DNA of 55,248 nt from contig JACYFD010000010.1 of the NCBI GenBank assembly GCA_014803435.1, positions 1 to 55,248 on the forward strand, read 5' to 3'. Below are positions 48,928 through 55,248 of this stretch, piece by piece (positions within the stretch are counted from its first letter, which is position 1; each line of letters starts with the position of its first letter). The notes under the pieces are model-generated. The model had not been told where the DNA came from. It did not search any database and worked only from the letters and a program-made list of their open reading frames with translations. The stretch is from Cellulosimicrobium terreum (GTDB taxonomy: Bacteria > Actinomycetota > Actinomycetes > Actinomycetales > Cellulomonadaceae). Made by a program: the position numbers and the translations under genes.

Positions 48928-49824
48928 ATGAATCGAGCAATCGACGTCGATCTCGTCCGGGAGTTGATCGCCGAGCAGTTCCCCCGTTGGCGGGGCCTCC
49001 CGGTCACGCAGGTGCTGCCTGGCGGATGGGACAACCGCACGTTCCGGCTCGGCGACGAGCTGAGCGTGCGGCTGCCGAGCAGCGAGGCGTACGTCCTGCA
49101 GGTCGAGAAGGAGCAGCGCTGGCTCCCGGTCCTCGCGGGGCAGCTGCCTGTCGCGATTCCCGACCCCGTCGGCGTGGGGCGGGCCACCGAACGATTTCCT
49201 TACCCGTGGTCGGTCTATCGCTGGCTCCCGGGCCGACCGCCTTCGGCCGACCTCGTCGCGCACGACGTAACCCTCGCCACCACGCTGGGCGACACGCTCG
49301 CCACGCTCCAGCGAGCGGACGCCTCGGGCGGCCCGCTGCCGGGCCCGCACAACTTCAGGCGTGGCGACTGCCCCGCGGTCTACGAGGTCGAGACGCTCCA
49401 CGCGATCGACACCCTGGGCGACACGATCGACGTCGCCGGGGTGCGGGAGGTGTGGGAGGTCGCGACGAGCAGCCGCTGGCAGGGTGCACCCGTCTGGTTC
49501 CACGGCGATGTCAGCGAGGGCAACCTGCTCGTCGACGAGGATGGCCGGCTTGCCGCCCTCATCGACTTCGGGACCGCGGGCATCGGCGATCCCGCCTGCG
49601 ACCTGGTGATCGCGATCGCTGCGATGCGCGGCGACGCCCGCGAAGCGTTCCGTGAGCACCGGGCGCTCGACACCGACACGTGGGCCAGGGCGCGCGGCTG
49701 GGCGATCTGGAAGGCGCTGATCGTGGCCGCAGGCCTCGCGGGGTCCCATGCACCCCAGTCCGAGGCCCGCAAAGCCCGCCGCACCATCGACGCGGTTCTC
49801 GAGGATCACCGGCGAGCCGCCTGA
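48928..49824 (+). CDS. Aminoglycoside-phosphotransferase-family kinase
   Basis: A 298-residue protein from ATG 48928 (the ribosome-binding site GGGCGG is weak). VLPGGWDNRTFRLGDELSVR at about 30-50 is the nucleotide loop region, WFHGDVSEGNLLV places the catalytic HGD at 192-194 with Asn in the next turn, and LIDFGTAGIGDPACDL has the metal Asp at 213. These are the complete motifs of the APH (PF01636) fold. Substrate cannot be read from the sequence: aminoglycoside, macrolide or another small molecule are possible. It may be a resistance gene carried by the plasmid, but that is not shown. Confidence 0.85.
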   Translation: MNRAIDVDLVRELIAEQFPRWRGLPVTQVLPGGWDNRTFRLGDELSVRLPSSEAYVLQVEKEQRWLPVLAGQLPVAIPDPVGVGRATERFPYPWSVYRWLPGRPPSADLVAHDVTLATTLGDTLATLQRADASGGPLPGPHNFRRGDCPAVYEVETLHAIDTLGDTIDVAGVREVWEVATSSRWQGAPVWFHGDVSEGNLLVDEDGRLAALIDFGTAGIGDPACDLVIAIAAMRGDAREAFREHRALDTDTWARARGWAIWKALIVAAGLAGSHAPQSEARKARRTIDAVLEDHRRAA

Positions 49825-50017
49825 AAGCCCGGCGAGATCGTCAACCGTGCCGGCAGACGCGACTACCTGAAGACCGGCGCGGCTGACTGTGGACGACCTC
49901 TCAGGGTGGCGTCGTCCACATCCCCGGTGAGGACTCGCCGTGCGTCGGGTGGCGTGTGGAAGGGTAGACGCCACGGTCAGGGCGGTATCGCCCACGACGG
50001 GAAGGGGTGTGGTTGTG

Positions 50018-50329
50018 ATGGAGGACGGGTACTTCACGCTGTATCAGGACGCGCGCTCGTATCTGTGTGCGATCGCGCGAACGGCGCCGCCGGACGACTT
50101 TGGGCGGTACAGCCGCATCCGGATGGAGCTCGACAAGATCCATGGTGGCACTGGATTTCCTGCCGCTCAGCCGGTGGGCGAGGTGGGGCGTGAGGACCTG
50201 GTTACCCATGCCCTGCGGGCGCTGGAGAAGTTGCGCGGCGGCGTTGGTGACCGGTTGGGGCTCGAGCTGTGCATCGCGGACCTCGAGGCGGCGTGGGCGG
50301 ACGAGCGCGGGGTCCAGGTCGACGCATGA
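50018..50329 (+). CDS. Hypothetical protein, first of a pair
   Basis: A 103-residue protein from ATG 50018, about ten bases after GGGAAGGGG. It is helical and soluble (EDGYFTLYQDARSYLCAIAR, then REDLVTHALRALEKLRGGVG). The stop overlaps the start of the next gene as ATGA, so they are cotranslated. The 190 bases before it contain no clear feature. No family recognised. Confidence 0.7.
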   Translation: MEDGYFTLYQDARSYLCAIARTAPPDDFGRYSRIRMELDKIHGGTGFPAAQPVGEVGREDLVTHALRALEKLRGGVGDRLGLELCIADLEAAWADERGVQVDA

Positions 50330-51783
50330 CGTATGGGGAGGTCACGACCGATCTGCACAATGCGCTGGCCGATCTGTTGTCGAAGAAGAGGGTCCTCGCG
50401 CGCCTCGACGAGCGGGCCGAGGTCGGGCGGAGCTGGCACGCGCCTGGGTCGCCGCAGGCGCAGGAGGCGGCTGGGGTGCTGATTCAGCGGTACCGCGCGG
50501 TGGTGCTGTTGTGGCAGCGTGACATCCTTGACGCGGCTGTCCCTCCGGGGCATCGCGGGCCGCAGGCGGCCGCGGGGCCGATGGTTGAGGCGGCCCGCCT
50601 GCTTGAGCGCGTGGATCATGCGATCGGGCGCGCCCGTCCGATCGACGGTGGGCGGTTCCTCGCGTCTTCCGACGAGCTTGGGGCGAAGCAGCCCCTGCCG
50701 CTGGTGGAGCAGTGGCGCTGTGCGGCTGTCGTTGCGATGCGTGGCCGCGAGCAAGGGCTCGGGTGGGTCTCTCCCGAGACTCACCGATCCGAGCGGGCGG
50801 CGTTGATCAGCGACGTGTGCCGCGCGACGCGCGCCTTGGTGGTGCTCGACGCCCGCTACCAGCGCGTTCCCGGGTGGCGGGCGATGGTCTCTCCTCCGGA
50901 GCTGGACCCGATCACGCCGGTGGTGACCAGGGCGAGCGCGTGGGCCAAGGCGGTGGGGGCTGATTACGGGATCGACCAGCAGGGTCATCGTCCACGGCCC
51001 TCGCTCGTCGAGGACGTCGACGTGCCCGGCGCCGCGGGTGCGCTGCTTGCGGCGCGCAACGGCGCGACCCACCTTGCGCGACAGATTCCGAGCGGCCTCG
51101 CCCTGCAGGAGATTGTGGTCATCAACGAAGAGTTGTCACGCCGCGCCGCGGACCTGATGGTCAGCCGCGGCCTGGCGGGGCGGTCTGCGGTCCTCGCCTC
51201 GTTCCCGGATGTGGGGCCGGACCACGGGTTCGCCGAGATGTTTGCGGAGCGCGCCGAGATGTACCGAAGCCTCGCGGGCGCGCTGGTGAACGTGGACGGC
51301 CGCGCTGGAGCTGGCGGACGCGCGGTCGCCGCTTTCGAGACTGCGCTGGCCCGCGCACGGGATGCGCACTTCCTGACGACCGCACAGGCCGACCGGCTTG
51401 CCGAGACCTTCCGCGCGACCGACGTGCGGATCTCGCGAGCCCTCCAGGTCGGTGCGCGCGAAGGTCTGTACTTTGTCGCCGGAGAGAAGACCCTTTCCCG
51501 TGCACCGGCGCGAGGCGGTGTGATGATTGCCCAGCCCGCCTGGGAGCGCATCACGAGCGAGACGCACCCCGAGCTCCTCGGCCTTGCACGCGAGCTACGC
51601 CCCGGGTTGCAGGCGGCGATGCCCTCGCCGGACGCGGTGCTCGCCAGGAGCAGGGTCGAGGCCGGCGCCGCGACCCTGTGGGACCGCCGCGTCGCATCCA
51701 AGGCGCGCGGGCGGCCCAGCCAGGGCTTCACGTGGCCCGAACGGGCCGCGCGGCTCAAGGACCGCGGGCAGTTGAATCGCTGA
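50326..51783 (+). CDS. Hypothetical helical protein, second of a pair
   Basis: A 485-residue soluble protein from ATG 50326. It is mainly alpha-helical and rich in Ala and Arg (LIQRYRAVVLLWQRDILDAA, RAVAAFETALARARDAHFLT), with a basic C terminus (KARGRPSQGFTWPERAARLK). No membrane segment, nuclease or ATP motif is visible. The overlap with the 103-residue gene suggests that they act together. The location opposite the mob region makes a plasmid function plausible; nothing more can be said. Confidence 0.7.
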   Translation: MTYGEVTTDLHNALADLLSKKRVLARLDERAEVGRSWHAPGSPQAQEAAGVLIQRYRAVVLLWQRDILDAAVPPGHRGPQAAAGPMVEAARLLERVDHAIGRARPIDGGRFLASSDELGAKQPLPLVEQWRCAAVVAMRGREQGLGWVSPETHRSERAALISDVCRATRALVVLDARYQRVPGWRAMVSPPELDPITPVVTRASAWAKAVGADYGIDQQGHRPRPSLVEDVDVPGAAGALLAARNGATHLARQIPSGLALQEIVVINEELSRRAADLMVSRGLAGRSAVLASFPDVGPDHGFAEMFAERAEMYRSLAGALVNVDGRAGAGGRAVAAFETALARARDAHFLTTAQADRLAETFRATDVRISRALQVGAREGLYFVAGEKTLSRAPARGGVMIAQPAWERITSETHPELLGLARELRPGLQAAMPSPDAVLARSRVEAGAATLWDRRVASKARGRPSQGFTWPERAARLKDRGQLNR

Positions 51784-51816
51784 TATGGCGCCGGAGGGCA
51801 CCGGGGGTGTCGGCGC

Positions 51817-52293
51817 CTATCGTGTCCGCTTCTCTTGCACCTTGGGAGTCTCGACGACATCGGGCTTGGTGACCGATGCAGCCCCGGGCCGGCAGGTTCG
51901 GCACCGGCGTCGCCCGTCCTCCGATGGGTACACGAGCGTGTTCTCCAGGGTGTACTCGTGGCCTTGCGGGCAGTGTGTCTTGGCGCGCTGCCGTCCGCCC
52001 TTGCCGACCCCGTCGATCGTCCCGGTGCGGTACCAGCGGTCGTAGTGCATCTTGCACAGCCCGCGCGCCTTGACGTCGCGGTCGCACTTCTGGACGGTGC
52101 ACGTCACCCGGTGTCGGGTGCGAGGCGGTGTGGTCGTCGTGAAGTGCGCCCGGGCTTGCTGCACCTGGTCGTCGTCGAGGAACCACCGGCCCTCGAACGG
52201 CAGGGGGAAGGCCTCTCGGAGCCAGGCGTACACGGTGGACCGTGGGACCCCGAGTTCGGCCACGAGTTCGGCGGGCGTGCGGGGGGAGCTCAT
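51817..52293 (-). CDS. HTH protein with two zinc-binding Cys/His clusters
   Basis: A 158-residue protein from ATG 52293, overlapping the upstream stop as ATGA. Residues 5-50 are an HTH_17-like domain (ELVAELGVPRSTVYAWLREA, then FPLPFEGRWFLDDDQVQQAR). The rest has two metal clusters: CTVQKCDRDVKARGLCKMHY (Cys, Cys, Cys, His) at about 64-84, and CPQGHEYTLENT...CRTC at about 108-135. Both resemble zinc ribbons of phage HNH/endonuclease VII-like proteins, but the catalytic HNH itself is not clear. Probably binds DNA. Confidence 0.75.
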   Translation of the reverse strand: MSSPRTPAELVAELGVPRSTVYAWLREAFPLPFEGRWFLDDDQVQQARAHFTTTTPPRTRHRVTCTVQKCDRDVKARGLCKMHYDRWYRTGTIDGVGKGGRQRAKTHCPQGHEYTLENTLVYPSEDGRRRCRTCRPGAASVTKPDVVETPKVQEKRTR

Positions 52294-52538
52294 GCCCTCT
52301 CTCCTGCTGGTTGAGCCCCGCGGCCGCGGCGCGGTGTGCCGGTGCGGTCCAGGCTGCGGCGTACCGCGGTCTGCGTGCGTCCCGTGAGCTCACCGAGCTC
52401 GCGCAGGGACCGGCCGGCCGCGTACTGCTCGGCGACGAACCGGTCGAACCGGTCCCGCTGGAAGACGTTCGACCCGTGCTTCACGTCGCCGCGGAACTGC
52501 GGCAGCACGTCGAGCACTGGCCTGGACGGGTACACCAC
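52290..52538 (-). CDS. Small HTH protein
   Basis: An 82-residue protein from GTG 52538, after AAAGGAGAG. Residues 30-70 read FDRFVAEQYAAGRSLRELGE LTGRTQTAVRRSLDRTGTPR, a resolvase-type helix-turn-helix with a basic tail. The stop overlaps the start of the HTH/zinc protein, so they form an operon. No recombinase domain is attached. Likely a DNA-binding regulator or a fragment of a larger family. Confidence 0.75.
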   Translation of the reverse strand: MVYPSRPVLDVLPQFRGDVKHGSNVFQRDRFDRFVAEQYAAGRSLRELGELTGRTQTAVRRSLDRTGTPRRGRGAQPAGERA

Positions 52539-52574
52539 GGCGGGAGACTCTCCTTTGGGACCGTTGCGGGGCGG

Positions 52575-52916
52575 TCAGGCGTCACTCGGGGCGGGCTGGG
52601 AAGAGGTGTCGCGTCGGGCCGCGCGGCGTCGTGTTCGGAGCTTCTTGTCGGGCTCGGGGAAGCCGATCTTTCGCAGCTCTTCGACGGTCCATCCTGCCGA
52701 GAGTGCGGCGTTGTAGGCGCGCAGGTCCTCGCGCTCGGCGGCGGCGACTCGTTCGCTGATCTTTCGCTGGAGCTCGGCGAGCTCGCGGTCTGTCTCTTTG
52801 CGAACGTCGGTCACGCTCTGTCGTGCCTCGGCGACGGTGCGGATCGCGCCGATGCGCGCTTCCTGCGCTTGCTTTGCGCGCTCGATTGCCTCGTCCACGC
52901 TCAGTGTCTTCGCCAT
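52575..52916 (-). CDS. Coiled-coil protein heading the small minus-strand operon
   Basis: A 113-residue protein from ATG 52916 (MAKTLSVDEAIERAKQAQEA). Residues 8-75 form a continuous charged helix, and residues 75-100 carry the segment LSAGWTVEELRKIGFPEPDK, followed by a basic end. It is 255 bases from, and divergent to, mobC, so the shared intergenic region probably regulates both. No family recognised; an accessory relaxosome or regulatory role is possible. Confidence 0.7.
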   Translation of the reverse strand: MAKTLSVDEAIERAKQAQEARIGAIRTVAEARQSVTDVRKETDRELAELQRKISERVAAAEREDLRAYNAALSAGWTVEELRKIGFPEPDKKLRTRRRAARRDTSSQPAPSDA

Positions 52917-53171
52917 GCCCAGAGGGTATGAGACGACCCGGTGAGAGCGGAACCCCAGCGCGCCGCGTGCGGCGCCATGTCGGGCGCGATGATCCGCATA
53001 CCCCCGACATGGTCCGCGCGGGGCAGGATCTCGCCTGACGGAGCAAGCTATACACTTAGCACGGCTAAGTGGCTCCTTCGGTGGACGACTCCGCCGGCCC
53101 CTGCCACACTGGACGTGTGGTCCCCGCACGGGGCGGGGTCGCTGCGCTGGGCCGAAGGGCGGGGGGAACGC
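52917..53171. promoter_or_regulatory. Candidate oriT and divergent promoter region
   Basis: The only substantial gap next to mobC and the relaxase. It holds four inverted repeats: CCATGTCGGG/CCCGACATGG (52975-52984 with 53003-53012), CACTTAGC-ACG-GCTAAGTG (53053-53071), CCACAC/GTGTGG (53104-53109 with 53115-53120) and CCCCG/CGGGG next to the last. A TATACA (53049-53054) that could be a -10 box abuts the perfect second repeat. Relaxases of this type nick beside such repeats, but no nic site can be pinned down here. Confidence 0.6.
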
Positions 53172-53570
53172 ATGAGCGACGAGGCTCCTCGTTCGCGGCA
53201 GCTCGCCCGACGTCGACGCGCGAACGTCGAGGGCGGGCGACAGCACCGCCACGAGGTGAAGGTCACGCCCGAGGAAGAGGGCATGCTGCTTCGCCTGGCG
53301 CACGAGCAGCGCGTGACCGTGCCGCGCCTGCTCGTGGAGTCGGCGCTGGCGTCGGGGACGTCGGAGACGCCGACCGAGCGGCGTAACGCGATGGCTCAGC
53401 TGTTCGGTCTGCACCGGCTGTTGGCTGCGGTGTCGAACAACGTCAACCAGATGGCGAAGGCGACGAACGCGACCGGTGAGGTGCAGGACGAGATGGTCGA
53501 GACGCTGCGCGCGGTGCGCCGTCTTGCGGAGCGGATCGACGCGACGATCGACGGGCTGAGCCTGTCGTGA
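53172..53570 (+). CDS. mobC: MobC-type relaxosome protein
   Basis: A 132-residue protein from ATG 53172 preceded by GGGGGGAACGC. It has a basic N terminus, a ribbon-helix-helix-like stretch (HEVKVTPEEEGMLLRLAHEQ, then VPRLLVESALASG) and the MobC motif LLAAVSNNVNQMAKATN at about 78-94. MobC binds oriT, opens the strands and recruits the relaxase. Its stop overlaps the relaxase start (TGATG). Confidence 0.88.
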   Translation: MSDEAPRSRQLARRRRANVEGGRQHRHEVKVTPEEEGMLLRLAHEQRVTVPRLLVESALASGTSETPTERRNAMAQLFGLHRLLAAVSNNVNQMAKATNATGEVQDEMVETLRAVRRLAERIDATIDGLSLS

Positions 53571-55248
53571 TGCCCAACGTCGTCCGGGGTGAGCGCATGG
53601 CCGGACTGATGGCCTACCTCGTCGGGCCGGGGCGTGCTAACGAGCACACCGAGCCGCACCTGGTCGCGGGCGACGCGGCGCTGATGGCGTGGCACGACGA
53701 CGACGAGCTCGGGCGCGACGGCGCGCTGCGGATCGCACGCCATCTGGACCGGCCGCGCACGGCCTATGAGGTGCAGGTGAGCGGCGGTCACGTGTGGCAT
53801 TGCTCCCTGTCGCTGCGTGCCGATGAGGGCACGCTGACCGACGAGCAGTGGAACGCGATCGCGAATGACTTCGTGCGCGCGATGGGGTTCGACGACAACG
53901 AGGGCACGAAGGCGCCGTGCCGGTGGGTCGCCGTGCGTCACGGTGTCTCGACGAACGGGAACGATCACATCCACCTCGCGGTGAACCTGGTGCGTGAGGA
54001 CGGCACGAAGGCCTCGGTGCACAGCGACTTCCGCCGCGCCCAGACCGCGGTGCGCGCCCTCGAGGTGAAGCACGGCCTGGAGCAGCTGGAGTCGGTGCGG
54101 GCCGAGCGCTCGACGCGCGGCTACGACCCCGCCGAGCGCGAGGCGCAGGCGCGCGCACGCGCACAGGCGAAGTACGAGCGCGCGAGCCGCCTCGAGGGCG
54201 GACGCGCCCCGGCGTGGGCGGCGCTGCCGGGGGCGGACCGGCAGGCGCGCGTGGCGGCCGAGCTGCGTACCGATCAGCCCCGGTACTTGCTCGCGCTGAA
54301 GGTGCGTGGGTGCGCGAGCGCGAGCCAGGACGAGGCCGAGTTCGTGCGGCGCATGCGACGTGCCGGACTGCTGGTGAGGGCCCGGTTCGCGGACGGGCGC
54401 ACGGACGTCGTCACGGGCTACTCGGTGGCCGAGCGGCCGCAGGCCGGCGAGCGGCCGATCTGGTACGGCGGTGGCCACCTCGCCCGGGATCTGTCGCTGC
54501 CCCGTCTGCGCGATGGGTGGCCCGACACGCCCACCGGTGCGAGCGATGCGGCGGCCGAGTGGAACGCCGCCAAGCGCGGTCGACGGGTCGTGTCCGCGGG
54601 TCGCGAGACGGCCGAGCCGGACCCCGAAATGTGGGCCACGCAGCACGACGAGCTGCGCGCACTCGTGGACCGACTGCGGTCGGTCCCGATAGAGGATCGG
54701 GACACGTGGGCGACTGTCGCGCGTCAGACCGCGGGCGCGTTCGCCGCATGGTCGAACGCGACCGAGGAGACGCCCGGCGACCTCGCCGCGGCAGCGGACG
54801 CGCTGTCCCGATCGGCCCAGACGCACCGGCGCACCGTGCGCCCGGACAAGGCCGGGACGATCGCCATCTCGGGGGCGGCGATGCTCCTGGCGAGCGCGGC
54901 CCGCGGCGGGCACGGGACCGTCGCGCAGGCCGCGATGATCCGTCAGCTGCTCCGGCTCACCCAGGCGGTGCACGGCGCGGCGATCGCGGCCCAGCAGGAG
55001 CGTCATGCGCGCCTGCTCGCCGAGGACACCCGGGCACGGCTCGTGCGCGTGCGTGAGGCCCTGCCGGGCCTGGCGCAGAGCGGCGGCGGCACGGCGACGG
55101 TCACTGCGCCGGCGCCGACGCCGACGGTCACTGCGCCGGCGCCGACGCCGACGGTGCTCGACCCGCAGGCGCAGGCCGTGCTTGACCGGCTGGGCGCGGG
55201 ACACACGGACGCGACCACGACGGCGTCGCCGCTGCCGGCAGACCTCGA
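53570..55248 (+). CDS. MOBP-type relaxase (MobA/VirD2-like), 5' part
   Basis: The first 559 residues of a 578-residue relaxase; the end lies at 3-185. ATG 53570 overlaps the mobC stop. The N-terminal relaxase domain covers about residues 1-200: MAYLVGPGRANEH with a candidate catalytic Tyr at 16, HVWHCSLSLRADEG, and the metal site NDHIHLAVNLV (H133, H135). This is the VirD2/MobA-like family that nicks oriT and is piloted to the recipient. Residues 280-500 are helical; a 27-base tandem repeat (TVTAPAPTP twice) lies near 510-527. It is the main evidence, with the mating-channel operon, that the plasmid can be transferred. Confidence 0.9.
   Translation, partial: MPNVVRGERMAGLMAYLVGPGRANEHTEPHLVAGDAALMAWHDDDELGRDGALRIARHLDRPRTAYEVQVSGGHVWHCSLSLRADEGTLTDEQWNAIANDFVRAMGFDDNEGTKAPCRWVAVRHGVSTNGNDHIHLAVNLVREDGTKASVHSDFRRAQTAVRALEVKHGLEQLESVRAERSTRGYDPAEREAQARARAQAKYERASRLEGGRAPAWAALPGADRQARVAAELRTDQPRYLLALKVRGCASASQDEAEFVRRMRRAGLLVRARFADGRTDVVTGYSVAERPQAGERPIWYGGGHLARDLSLPRLRDGWPDTPTGASDAAAEWNAAKRGRRVVSAGRETAEPDPEMWATQHDELRALVDRLRSVPIEDRDTWATVARQTAGAFAAWSNATEETPGDLAAAADALSRSAQTHRRTVRPDKAGTIAISGAAMLLASAARGGHGTVAQAAMIRQLLRLTQAVHGAAIAAQQERHARLLAEDTRARLVRVREALPGLAQSGGGTATVTAPAPTPTVTAPAPTPTVLDPQAQAVLDRLGAGHTDATTTASPLPADL
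55097..55150 (+). repeat. 27-bp tandem repeat in the relaxase tail
   Basis: Two exact copies of ACGGTCACTGCGCCGGCG plus nine bases, encoding TVTAPAPTP twice in frame. The second copy coincides with the start of the window, which begins inside it. Confidence 0.85.
55122..55248 (+). repeat. Terminal 127-bp overlap with window start
   Basis: Bases 55122-55248 equal 1-127 exactly and in the same orientation. This is the signature of a circular contig that was cut open with a fixed-length overlap; the true unit is about 55,121 bp. Confidence 0.95.

Noticed and set aside
1-55248. rRNA, tRNA genes or an integrase with attachment sites
   Set aside because: None recognised on either strand; with the circular overlap and own replication and partition genes, a plasmid is the better explanation than an integrative element.

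Overview
The window is a complete circular plasmid of an actinomycete. Bases 1-127 are identical to 55122-55248, so the ends overlap and the circle is about 55,121 bp. The relaxase gene crosses the join, starting at 53570 and ending at 185. High G+C, GTG and TTG starts, tightly overlapping ATGA/GTGA/TGATG gene pairs and the gene families (SCO6880-like transfer protein, DUF4913, NrdH, MobC) suggest Actinomycetota. My guess is a Micrococcales host of the Cellulomonas/Cellulosimicrobium type; that is inference, not seen directly.

Layout. (1) Mobilisation: oriT-like inverted repeats (52917-53171), MobC, the relaxase across the join and a coiled-coil follower gene (to 1262). (2) A secreted NucA/NucB-type nuclease with an overlapping possible inhibitor (1326-3372, minus strand, visibly lower G+C). 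(3) A mating-channel operon on the minus strand (12958 to 3487): a DUF6668-like protein, small pilin-like membrane protein, membrane-anchored NTF2-like protein, VirB6/TrbL-like channel, SCO6880-like protein, VirB4-like ATPase, TraG/VirD4 coupling ATPase, DUF4913 protein and a frameshifted last gene. Diverging from it (13104-16756) are an HTH protein, a lipoprotein, a lysozyme/M23 wall hydrolase, a ParA/MinD-like ATPase and a small protein. (4) Maintenance (16800-24740): a primase-type replication initiator, ParA with palindromic putative centromere and a small RHH-like partner, a frameshifted ParB-like gene, a membrane/HTH protein with a divergent regulator, NrdH and a DnaG-type primase. Two intergenic regions here (20508-20910, 23139-23467) hold long inverted repeats and share sequence blocks.

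(5) Accessory and addiction region (24795-49824): a VbhA-Fic pair, a frameshifted DUF192 lipoprotein, an HTH-zeta toxin pair, a small transcription unit with an attenuator-like terminator, a decayed second zeta tail fused to half of an IS481-family transposase, an AlbA_2/Schlafen-like protein, a DUF1016/YhcG nuclease, an Ala/Glu-rich Excalibur lipoprotein, two convergent RHS toxins each with its own tip and a small overlapping or adjacent candidate immunity gene, a PemK/MazF pair, a minus-strand operon of unknown function and an aminoglycoside-phosphotransferase-family kinase. (6) 50018-52916 holds two unknown plasmid genes and a short operon of HTH/zinc-binding proteins facing the mob genes.

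Taken together this looks like a conjugative or mobilisable plasmid that carries several toxin-antitoxin and contact- or secretion-dependent toxin modules. At least four genes are interrupted by a one-base change in a run of 4-5 G or C, which points either to sequence error or to recent gene decay.
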